NCBI GenBank assembly: GCA_963811225.1
Contig: CAWEQO010000012.1
Span: forward strand, 558,001-622,000
Reading direction: 5' to 3'
From: CAWEQO01 sp963811225
GTDB taxonomy: Bacteria > Chloroflexota > Anaerolineae > Anaerolineales > Anaerolineaceae
DNA length: 64,000 bases
Below, piece by piece: positions 34,857 through 42,342 of this stretch. Under the pieces are notes generated by a model. That model was not told the origin of the DNA. It did no database searches and saw only the letters and a program-made list of their open reading frames with translations. Both the position numbers and the translations under genes were made by a program. The first letter of the stretch is position 1, and every line of letters begins with the position of its first letter.

Positions 34857-36233
34857 TTAGGAAGTATCGAGGGGTGAGGAGAGCAGTGCGAGCAAGGCTC
34901 GATCTTCGAGGCGAAGATTGCGCCAGGCTTCGAGCAAACGGTAGGCGATGTTTTTCAAGGAACCCAGTCCTTTGGGGAAGGTGCGAGTAAAGGCAGGGCC
35001 TTTGGCCATGAGTTGAAAGAAGAGCAGGGCAATCTGCAGGAGCAAGTAGAAGACTTTGTGAGCCGTTTCGTTCTGGCTAAAGACGTGTTCCAAGGCAAAG
35101 CCACCGTTTTTCTGGAGGTTGAAGCCCTCATTCTCAATTTTCCAGCGCAGCCGACCAGCTTGATTGGCAATGGTGGGCGCATTGGTGGAGAGCAGGGTGA
35201 AATTGGTCAACCATTTGAACTTGGTCGGTTGCTCCCTCTTGGTGGGAATCGTTTCGACACACTCCAAAACGTTGAGAGAATGGCTCCGATTGTCACTATC
35301 AGTGTAGGCGATGCTATTCATCCAGCGATAGACTTGCCGAACGCCTTTGTCTAGCACGATTTCCTTTCGGTTTTCGGGTGGGAGAGCCAATAATGCTTCG
35401 AATTCCTGATTCACGCTGGGTAAATCTTCATCGGTCAACCCAATCAGGTATTTCCACTCCTTCTTTTTACACACTTCTAGGGTGGGGCCGCCCGCAAAGA
35501 GACCGTCCAACAACAAACAAAAGTTGGTCTGTGGAAAGCGCTGCTTTAGACGATCCGCCAGACGGTAGAACGCTTTCAGTTCACAATCTTGCTTGGTGGC
35601 TTGCGGATCGCTATTCTCGATGAATTCCGTCATCAAGGATAAAGCGTAGCCATTGGCAGTCACCAATTTTGCTTCCAATACCGGATGATAGTAAAGGGTC
35701 TGACCATTCGAGAGTTTACGGGTCAGGCAGGTGTCACAATGCCGCTCGTGATAGGTCAACACCCCGGTGCCGTCCATTGCTACCAAAAAATAGACCCCAA
35801 ACAGCCGCCAACGGCGCAATTCTTCCGTCGCCATGACCCTTTCCATCAACCGGCAGACGACTTCCTGCACCTCTTCTACCTTCAGCCGTTGGTAGTTATA
35901 GTTCAGCGTATCGCCATGCGGAACACTCTCTACCCCAAACAGCGCCCGATATTTCTTGCACACTCGCTCATTGCCCCGCAGTTGGTGATTGACCTGCCGC
36001 CGCGCCCCCAAATGGCAAATAAACAGCAGTACTCCGGTGAATAACAAGACCTTCAGCGAATAGGTTACCTTCCCCGCTTCCCGTTGATCACTTACTCCCT
36101 GAAATATATCTTTCCATTTCCCACCATACTGCTGTGCCGTCCGGAAAAACAAACTCAGTATCTGTTTTTGGGCTTCGTCTTCCAAATCCTCCCCCTGATT
36201 TTTCCCTTTTCGCTCTGCATTTGCTTCCTGCAT
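34857..36233 (-). CDS. Transposase of the insertion sequence (DDE, IS4-like)
   Basis: A 458-residue transposase. Likely catalytic residues are Asp in VAMDGTGVLTY, Asp in LLLDGLFAGG and Glu in the C-terminal RWKIENEGFNLQK, which resembles the Y-R-E-K signature of IS4-related transposases. Cys pairs around HCDTCLTR could bind metal. The 9-bp target duplication also fits IS4-type elements, but I cannot name the ISfinder family with certainty. It is intact, so the element may be active. A hairpin lies just upstream in the transposase leader. Confidence 0.9.
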   Translation of the reverse strand: MQEANAERKGKNQGEDLEDEAQKQILSLFFRTAQQYGGKWKDIFQGVSDQREAGKVTYSLKVLLFTGVLLFICHLGARRQVNHQLRGNERVCKKYRALFGVESVPHGDTLNYNYQRLKVEEVQEVVCRLMERVMATEELRRWRLFGVYFLVAMDGTGVLTYHERHCDTCLTRKLSNGQTLYYHPVLEAKLVTANGYALSLMTEFIENSDPQATKQDCELKAFYRLADRLKQRFPQTNFCLLLDGLFAGGPTLEVCKKKEWKYLIGLTDEDLPSVNQEFEALLALPPENRKEIVLDKGVRQVYRWMNSIAYTDSDNRSHSLNVLECVETIPTKREQPTKFKWLTNFTLLSTNAPTIANQAGRLRWKIENEGFNLQKNGGFALEHVFSQNETAHKVFYLLLQIALLFFQLMAKGPAFTRTFPKGLGSLKNIAYRLLEAWRNLRLEDRALLALLSSPLDTS

Positions 36234-36248
36234 GGTATTATTAAGCTC

Positions 36249-36300
36249 CTGGTTGGTATATTGGCTGTCTGTTCACAACTCCAATATACTCAACCAGGTT
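36249..36300 (-). promoter_or_regulatory. Hairpin in the transposase leader
   Basis: CTGGTTGGTATATTGG and CCAATATACTCAACCAG pair over 16-17 bases with a single bulge, 16 bases upstream of the transposase start. Many insertion sequences carry such a structure to block translation of transcripts entering from outside; the same role is inferred here. Confidence 0.55.
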
Positions 36301-36349
36301 CTTTTTGTGGGCTTTTTCCTACCTTTTTCTAATTCATTCTTCAGAGCTG

Positions 36350-36358
36350 GATGCACCT
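36350..36358. repeat. Target site duplication, right copy
   Basis: GATGCACCT, the second copy of the 9-bp duplication. Confidence 0.95.
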
Positions 36359-36366
36359 GTCCGCAA

Positions 36367-36395
36367 TTGATCCTTTTCGCTTTTGAGGCTAAAAT
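36367..36395 (+). promoter_or_regulatory. Promoter of the kinase-uridylyltransferase gene
   Basis: TTGATC (36367-36372) and TAAAAT (36390-36395) are separated by exactly 17 bases. It begins 9 bases beyond the insertion's target duplication, so the insertion left the core promoter intact but removed any upstream control region. Confidence 0.65.
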
Positions 36396-36441
36396 CAAGG
36401 GGCAGAAATTATCGACTTTTATTCAATCAACCGGAGGATCT

Positions 36442-38364
36442 ATGAAACTCTTCGTTCCAGGCCGTATTTGCCTTCTGGGCGAGCATTCCGACTGGGCCGG
36501 CGGTTACCGCCGCATGAACGCCGACGTAGAAATGGGCCACGCTATCATTTGCGGCACAAACCAGGGTATCTATGCAGACGTGGAACCGCACCCGACGTCG
36601 CTGGTGCTGTCGTCGATCACCGAGGATAGCAAAAAGATTGGCCCCTATGAAATCCCAATGGAGCGTCAGTCGCTGCTGCGCGAAGCGCAGATGGGCGGCT
36701 TTTTCAGCTATATCGCCGGAGTGGCTTATCAGGTGCTGGTGAATTATCACGTGCGCGGGCTGGTCATTGACAACTACAAAACCGACCTGCCGATCAAAAA
36801 AGGCCTGTCTTCCAGTGCGGCGATCAGCGTGCTGGCCGCCCGGGCTTTCAACCGCATCTACGATCTTAAACTGACTGTGCGGGGCGAGATGGAACTGGCT
36901 TATATGGGCGAGATTACCACCCCCTCGCGCTGCGGCCGCATGGACCAGGGCTGCGCTTTCGGGAACCGCCCGGTGCTGATGACCTTTGACGGTGACCGGG
37001 TGGAAACCGACGAGCTGGTCATCAACGGCGAACTGCACTTCGTGATTGTGGACCTGCAAGCCCAGAAGAATACCATGGAGATCCTCAACCGCCTCAACCG
37101 CTGCTACCCGGTGCCCGAAAACGACGCCGAGCGCGGTGTCCAGCAGCTGCTGGGGTCGATGAACAGTAAGACCATCCAGATGGCAGTGGAAGCCATGCAA
37201 AAGGGCGACGCCGAGCGGCTGGGCGCGCTGATGATGGAAGCGCAGATGAACTTCGATACGCTGGCCGCGCCCATCTATCCTGAAGAGCTGGAGGCGCCCG
37301 TGCTGCACCAGGCGCTCAATTATCCGAAACTCAAGCCGTACATCTACGGCTGCAAGGGGGTCGGCTCGCAAGGCGACGGAACGGCTCAATTCCTGACCAA
37401 GAGCGCCGAGGATCAGGAGAAAGTGATCGAGATCATCGAGAATGAGCTGCACATGCCCTGCCTGAAGCTGACGTTGAGCGCAGGGCCGAAGGTGCGTAAA
37501 GCGGTTATCCCGGCGGCGGGTTTCGGCACCCGGCTGTTCCCGGCTACAAAGGCGACCAAGAAAGAGTTGTTCCCGGTGGTCGACCAGGATGGGATCGCCA
37601 AACCGGCCATCCTGCTGATCGTCGAGGAAGCCCTGCAGGCCGGGATCGAAGAGGTGATCATCATCGTGCAGCAGGAAGACCTGGATGACTTCGAGAAGTT
37701 TTTCAACACGCAGATCTCGATCGAGAATTTCAACAAGCTGCCGCAGAACTTCCAGGAATACGCGCGGCGGATCGTCGACATTGGCCGCAAGGTGCGTTTC
37801 GTAATCCAGCAGAACCAGGAAGGCTTCGGTCACGCCATTTACAGCGCCCGAGAGGCAGTGGGCGGCGAGCCGTTCCTGCTGATGCTTGGCGACCATATCT
37901 ACCGCTCGAACAACGAGATTTCGTGCGCCCGCCAGCTGCTCAACGCCTACGCCCGCCACAATACCAGCATCGTTGGGATGCGGCTCACGCCCGGCAGCCA
38001 GATCGCAAACTTTGGCACCGTCACCGGCACCTGGGTGGAGGAGAACGCGCTGGTGAACATCACCGAGTTCGCCGAGAAACCCACCCTGGAGTATGCCAGC
38101 ACCAACCTACGCCTGCCGGGCAATGGCGACGACGAGTACTTGACGGTGTTCGGGCAGTACGTACTGCAGCCTGAGGTGTTCGATTATCTGGAGGAGCACA
38201 TCAAGAATAACGTGCGTGAGCGCGGCGAGTTCCAACTCACCAGCGCCCTCGACCGACTGCGCCGCAGCCATGGCTTTATGGGGTTGGTGATCGATGGGCA
38301 GCGCTTCGATATTGGCCTGCCCGATTACTATCTGAAGACGCTGCAGGATTACCGGCAGGGATAA
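36442..38364 (+). CDS. Fusion of a GHMP sugar kinase and a UTP-sugar-1-phosphate uridylyltransferase
   Basis: A 640-residue bifunctional protein. Residues 1 to about 345 are a GHMP kinase: FVPGRICLLGEHSDWAGG resembles the galactokinase signature, and KKGLSSSAAISVLAARAF (near 118-135) is the ATP-binding motif. Residues about 350-640 are a GalU-type nucleotidyltransferase: VIPAAGFGTRLFPATKATKK, LLMLGDHIY and ITEFAEKP. Together they could turn a free sugar into its 1-phosphate and then the UDP-sugar. The sugar (galactose, glucuronate or another) cannot be read from the sequence. GGAGG 6 nt before the ATG fixes the start. A palindrome follows. Confidence 0.88.
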   Translation: MKLFVPGRICLLGEHSDWAGGYRRMNADVEMGHAIICGTNQGIYADVEPHPTSLVLSSITEDSKKIGPYEIPMERQSLLREAQMGGFFSYIAGVAYQVLVNYHVRGLVIDNYKTDLPIKKGLSSSAAISVLAARAFNRIYDLKLTVRGEMELAYMGEITTPSRCGRMDQGCAFGNRPVLMTFDGDRVETDELVINGELHFVIVDLQAQKNTMEILNRLNRCYPVPENDAERGVQQLLGSMNSKTIQMAVEAMQKGDAERLGALMMEAQMNFDTLAAPIYPEELEAPVLHQALNYPKLKPYIYGCKGVGSQGDGTAQFLTKSAEDQEKVIEIIENELHMPCLKLTLSAGPKVRKAVIPAAGFGTRLFPATKATKKELFPVVDQDGIAKPAILLIVEEALQAGIEEVIIIVQQEDLDDFEKFFNTQISIENFNKLPQNFQEYARRIVDIGRKVRFVIQQNQEGFGHAIYSAREAVGGEPFLLMLGDHIYRSNNEISCARQLLNAYARHNTSIVGMRLTPGSQIANFGTVTGTWVEENALVNITEFAEKPTLEYASTNLRLPGNGDDEYLTVFGQYVLQPEVFDYLEEHIKNNVRERGEFQLTSALDRLRRSHGFMGLVIDGQRFDIGLPDYYLKTLQDYRQG

Positions 38365-38372
38365 AAGTTCAA

Positions 38373-38431
38373 AGAGCAGAAAGTGGAGAACAGAGAGCAG
38401 CAGCTGCTCTCCGTTCTCCACTTTCTGCTCT
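38373..38431. repeat. Long inverted repeat (28-nt arms) with shared purine core
   Basis: Arms 38373-38400 and 38404-38431 match at 27 of 28 positions around the 3-base centre CAG. The left arm carries AGAGCAG twice and GAGAACAGAGAGCAG, related to the cores at 28886, 50344 and 57448. A CTTTTTT run follows, so it can also act as the terminator of the fusion gene. Confidence 0.92.
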
Positions 38432-38579
38432 CTTTTTTAAGATACCACCGATTCCACACCAATAAAGCCATCCCATCACGTTACAACAAGAATTTAAGGT
38501 TCAGCCACTCGATTTCCTGTGTCGCTTCTGCTATACTAAGCCTTACGCGATCTGGCTCCAAATGAGGAAGGGTTATACA

Positions 38580-39482
38580 ATGAGAAGATCCAAGGCGTTC
38601 CTTTTACTGATACTTGCAGCACTCCTGCTGGGCGCTTGCACGTTCCCGAGTGCAGAGAATCAAGCGGGCCCATCCCAAGAAGCGGTCGCGACAGCCGTGC
38701 AGATGACCCTGGCAGCCCAGCCCACCCAGCCGGCGGCGACCAACAACATCGCTGCGCCTGCTCAACCGGACGGCACATCTTCGCCCGGCCAGCCCACCAG
38801 CACCCCCTTTCCGTCCTCGACCCCCGTCCCCAGCTTGACGCCGGCCGATGAGATCAAAGAGACACCCACCCTCACCGCCACCGCCATCAACAGCGACCCG
38901 GCTGTGGCGCTCGGGCAGCCCGCCATGCGAGACCCGCTCGATAAGGGCAGCGGTTTCGGCATCGGCTCGGACGGTTACGAGGACGATTACACCAACATCT
39001 ATATGTCAGACGGCGCCCTGGTGCTGCACAGCTCGAGCGCCAACGGCTGGCACGGCTGGCGGCTGCGGCCGCCGAAGGTCGAGGACTTCTACCTGCAAGC
39101 CACCTATCAGACCCAAAGCTGCGCCGGGAACGACCTCTACGGCATCATTTTCCGCTCACCCGACTATGAAAGCGGCCACGGCTACTACTACAGCGTCACC
39201 TGTGACGGGCGCTTCAGCCTGTCAAAATGGGACGACAACGGCACATCTCAGATCACCAACGGCAGCGCCTTACCGGCTTACAACAGCGGCACAGGCCAGA
39301 CCAACCGCATCGGCGTGTTAGCCAGGGGCAAGCAGCTGACCCTGTACGTCAACGGTAAATCGATCGCCGAAGTGGAAGACAGCTCACTCACGAGTGCCGG
39401 TTACTTCGGCCCGTTCCTCTCAGGCCAGTCCGGCAACCTGACCGTCGCTTTGGACGAGATCGCTTACTGGTCGGTACCCTAA
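38580..39482 (+). CDS. Lipoprotein with Thr/Pro-rich linker and beta-sandwich-like domain
   Basis: A 300-residue exported lipoprotein. The signal peptide ends at the lipobox LLGAC, so Cys about 21 is the lipidated residue. A low-complexity Pro/Thr/Ser/Ala linker (about 25-110) leads to a C-terminal domain (about 115-300) rich in aromatic residues and short beta strands (DLYGIIFRSP, GYYYSVTCDGRFSLSKW, TLYVNGKSIAEV). It resembles concanavalin-like/DUF1080-type domains that often bind carbohydrate. The ATG at 38580 has AGGAAGGG 7 nt upstream. Confidence 0.8.
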   Translation: MRRSKAFLLLILAALLLGACTFPSAENQAGPSQEAVATAVQMTLAAQPTQPAATNNIAAPAQPDGTSSPGQPTSTPFPSSTPVPSLTPADEIKETPTLTATAINSDPAVALGQPAMRDPLDKGSGFGIGSDGYEDDYTNIYMSDGALVLHSSSANGWHGWRLRPPKVEDFYLQATYQTQSCAGNDLYGIIFRSPDYESGHGYYYSVTCDGRFSLSKWDDNGTSQITNGSALPAYNSGTGQTNRIGVLARGKQLTLYVNGKSIAEVEDSSLTSAGYFGPFLSGQSGNLTVALDEIAYWSVP

Positions 39483-39497
39483 ACTCTGGAGACCTCT

Positions 39498-40070
39498 ATG
39501 ATTCTGACCGAACGCCAACAAAGAGCCGTCCAGATGGCTCGCGAGGTGCTGTCTCAGCGCCCCATTTTCTTGGATACAGAAACCACCGGGCTGGACAGCA
39601 GCGCCGAGATCGTTGAGATTTCAATTGTCGACCACGAAGGCTCGGTGCTGTACGAGTCATTGGTGCGGCCCAGCCAGCCGATCCCGCCTTCGGCCAGCCG
39701 CATCCACCACATCACAGACCGCATGGTGGCCAGCGCGCCCACCTGGCCGGTCATCTGGCCGACCGTGCGCATACACCTGGTCAACCGCATCAGCGTGATC
39801 TACAACGAAGAGTTCGATGTGCGCATGATGCAGCAATCGCATACCCGCTATCGCCTGCCCTGGCGTGAGCGCCTGAACACCTTCTGCATGATGAAGCTGT
39901 ACGCCCAATTTAAGGGGGAGTGGAACCCCGCCCGAAGCGGCTACCGCAACATCAGCCTGGACAACGCCGGCAAGGAATGTGGTATCAGCATCCCCAACTC
40001 GCACCGCTCCACCGATGACACTCGCCTGACGCACGCCTTGATGGTGTACCTGGCAAGCCTCGGGGATTAA
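39498..40070 (+). CDS. DEDDh-family 3'-5' exonuclease
   Basis: A 190-residue exonuclease related to the DnaQ/epsilon proofreading fold. It has FLDTETTGL with Asp and Glu (motif Exo I), HHITDRMV, IYNEEFDVRMM (Exo II Asp) and HRSTDDTRLT with the catalytic His and final Asp (Exo III). It degrades DNA or RNA from the 3' end; the substrate is unknown. It lies just before the helicase-nuclease operon, which suggests a DNA-repair role, although a 150-base gap separates them. Confidence 0.87.
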   Translation: MILTERQQRAVQMAREVLSQRPIFLDTETTGLDSSAEIVEISIVDHEGSVLYESLVRPSQPIPPSASRIHHITDRMVASAPTWPVIWPTVRIHLVNRISVIYNEEFDVRMMQQSHTRYRLPWRERLNTFCMMKLYAQFKGEWNPARSGYRNISLDNAGKECGISIPNSHRSTDDTRLTHALMVYLASLGD

Positions 40071-40126
40071 CTCCGCGAACGTTTACCGGTAATTCATAAC
40101 ACGGCCCTCACCCCGGCCCCGACCTC

Positions 40127-40165
40127 CCCGGCGGTACAAATCCGCCTTTCGCAGGCGGCGCTGCG
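40127..40165. repeat. Small REP-like inverted repeat
   Basis: CCGCCT and AGGCGG with overlapping GGCGG/CCGCC pairs form small GC-rich hairpins in the 150-base gap before the helicase operon. No gene is seen in this gap. Confidence 0.35.
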
Positions 40166-40224
40166 CGGGGGAAATCCGCAAATCAGCTAGCACAACCCAA
40201 CCTACTTCGACAGGAGTTAGCTGC

Positions 40225-42342
40225 GTGGCATTATTGAACCTCTCACCGGAACAGGAAGATCTCATCCGCAGGCCGATTGGCGGGCGCTGCTTCCTGGAAG
40301 GACCTGCCGGTACCGGAAAAACCACCACCGGCGCAGGACGGCTGCTGCACATGCTCTACGAGGGCGTCCCGGCCGAAAGCATCCTGATCCTGGTGCCGCA
40401 GCGCACCCTGGCAGGCCCCTATTACGATGTCCTCAACCGCCCGGACCTGCCACCCGGCGGCATGGCCAGCATCGCCACTCTCGGTGGCCTGGGCCAGCGC
40501 CTGATCGACCTGTTCTGGCCGATGATCGCTGCGCAGGCCGGTTTCACCCGACCCGACCGCCCGCCCAGTTTTCTTACCCTGGAAACCGCTCAATACTACC
40601 TGGCCAAACTGATCGAGCCGTTGATCGAGCAGGGCTACTTCGAGACGGTGGCGGTGGATCGCAACCGCATGCTCAGCCAGATCCTCGACAACTTGAACAA
40701 GGCCGCCATCGTCGGCTTCGAAAGCGCCACCATCGCCGAACGGCTCAAAGCAGCCTGGGTGGGCGAGCCGGCACAGATCCGGGTGTACGACGAAGCCCAA
40801 GAGGTGGCCGATTACTTCCGGCGCTACTGCCTGGAGCATAATCTGCTGGACTTCTCGCTGCAGTTGGAGGTGTTCGTGCGCTTCCTGTGGCCATCGATGC
40901 TGTGCCGCCAGTACCTGGCCGGGCGCTACCAGCACCTGATCTTCGACAACGTGGAGGAGGATGGGCCGGTTGTGCACGATGTGCTGCTGCAGTGGCTGCC
41001 CAGTTTTCAATCGGCCTTCCTGATCTACGACACCGATGGCGGCTACCGCTCCTTCCTGGGCGCCGATCCGGGCAGCGGCCTGCGCCTCAAGGATGCCTGC
41101 AGCGAGCAGCACGCCTTCGACCAATCCTGGGTGATCCCGCCCGGACTGGAATCGTTCCGTTGCGCCCTGACCGATGGGCTGGCCCGGCGTGAGACTCAGG
41201 CAGTCGCTCCGCCCCAGCCGGTGGTCTCGTTCTCGTACCATCACTTCTCGCCGAACATGGTGGAGTGGATCGGGACCCAGGTGGCAGGGCTGGTCTATCG
41301 CGAGGGCGTGCAGCCGGGCGATATCGCTATCCTGGCGCCATTCATGTCCAACTCGCTGCGCTTCACCTTGTCAAACCGCCTGGAACGCGACCAGCTTCCA
41401 ATCCGCACCCACCGTCCCTCCCGCAGCCTGCGCGACGAGCCCACCACTCACTGCCTGCTGACCTTCGCCCGCCTGGCGCATCCGCAGTGGAACTTGCGCT
41501 GCTCGCGCCAGGATGTGCGCTACGCTCTGATGCAAGCCATCCAAGGGATGGACCTGGTGCGGGCCGACATCCTGGCCAAGATCGTCTACCGCGAAAGCCG
41601 ACCGGAGGATGGGCTGGGCTCGTTCGACCAGATACTGCCGGAGGCGCAGGAGCGCGTCACCGACATGTTGGGCGGGCGCTTCGAGGATTTGCGCCGCTGG
41701 CTGCTGGAGTACCGCGAAGGCGAGCCGAACGAGCTGGATGTGTTCCTCAGCCGCCTGTTCGGTGAAGTGCTGTCGCAGCCGGAGTTCGGCTTCCACGAAA
41801 ATTACGATGCCGCAGCCGTCACTGCACGTTTGATCGAATCGGTGCAGAAATTCCGCTGGGCCACCGCCGATTCGCTTGACGATGAGGAATGTCCAATCGG
41901 CCTGGAGTACATCCGAATGGTCGAGAACGGTGTGCTCGCCGCCCAGTACCTGACGGAGTGGGACAACCAGCCGGACAACGCCGTGTTGATCGCTCCGGCC
42001 TATACCTTCTTGATGATGAACCGCCCGGTGGAATACCAGTTCTGGCTGGATGTGGGCAGTCTGGGCTGGTGGGAGCGCCTGGCGCAACCGCTGACCCATC
42101 CCTACGTGCTCAGCCGGCGCTGGACGCCTGAGGCGGTCTGGACCGACATCGACGAGTATCGCACCAACCAGGAATCGCTGGCGCGGCTTTCGTCCGGTCT
42201 GGTGCGGCGCTGCCGGGGCCAGATTTACCTGTGCCATATGAGCATCAACGAGCAGGGCGACGAGCCGCGCGGCCCGCTGCTGCAGGCCTGTCAACTGTTG
42301 TTACGGCGCAAGTTGATCGAAATGGAGGACCTGGATGTTTAA
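40225..42342 (+). CDS. AddB/UvrD-like P-loop protein with degenerate helicase motifs
   Basis: A 705-residue superfamily 1 helicase-like protein. Walker A GPAGTGKTT (K32) is intact. The Walker B region reads HLIFDNVEEDGPVV, without the usual DExxD, and I see no good motif VI. The C-terminus (PVEYQFWLDVGS, RRCRGQIYLCHMS) resembles the AddB/RecC-like proteins. It may hydrolyse ATP poorly or act as a structural partner of the UvrD-like helicase encoded next, whose start overlaps its end by 8 bases. GTG start with AGGAG upstream. Confidence 0.75.
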   Translation: MALLNLSPEQEDLIRRPIGGRCFLEGPAGTGKTTTGAGRLLHMLYEGVPAESILILVPQRTLAGPYYDVLNRPDLPPGGMASIATLGGLGQRLIDLFWPMIAAQAGFTRPDRPPSFLTLETAQYYLAKLIEPLIEQGYFETVAVDRNRMLSQILDNLNKAAIVGFESATIAERLKAAWVGEPAQIRVYDEAQEVADYFRRYCLEHNLLDFSLQLEVFVRFLWPSMLCRQYLAGRYQHLIFDNVEEDGPVVHDVLLQWLPSFQSAFLIYDTDGGYRSFLGADPGSGLRLKDACSEQHAFDQSWVIPPGLESFRCALTDGLARRETQAVAPPQPVVSFSYHHFSPNMVEWIGTQVAGLVYREGVQPGDIAILAPFMSNSLRFTLSNRLERDQLPIRTHRPSRSLRDEPTTHCLLTFARLAHPQWNLRCSRQDVRYALMQAIQGMDLVRADILAKIVYRESRPEDGLGSFDQILPEAQERVTDMLGGRFEDLRRWLLEYREGEPNELDVFLSRLFGEVLSQPEFGFHENYDAAAVTARLIESVQKFRWATADSLDDEECPIGLEYIRMVENGVLAAQYLTEWDNQPDNAVLIAPAYTFLMMNRPVEYQFWLDVGSLGWWERLAQPLTHPYVLSRRWTPEAVWTDIDEYRTNQESLARLSSGLVRRCRGQIYLCHMSINEQGDEPRGPLLQACQLLLRRKLIEMEDLDV

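Larger units (their letters stand above)
34656..36349 (-). mobile_element. Complete insertion sequence, 1694 bp, with DDE transposase
   Basis: The element is bounded by the 17-bp perfect inverted repeats CAGCTCTGAAGAATGAA (34656-34672) and its reverse complement (36333-36349). Identical 9-bp direct repeats flank it, so transposition created this copy. It carries one intact transposase gene on the minus strand. It is inserted between the divergent LysM and kinase-uridylyltransferase genes. Intact ends, intact gene and exact target duplication point to a recent insertion. Confidence 0.96.

Noticed and set aside
36427..37959. A 510-codon open frame antisense to the kinase-uridylyltransferase gene
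   Set aside because: It mirrors a strongly conserved gene on the other strand and shows no family resemblance.
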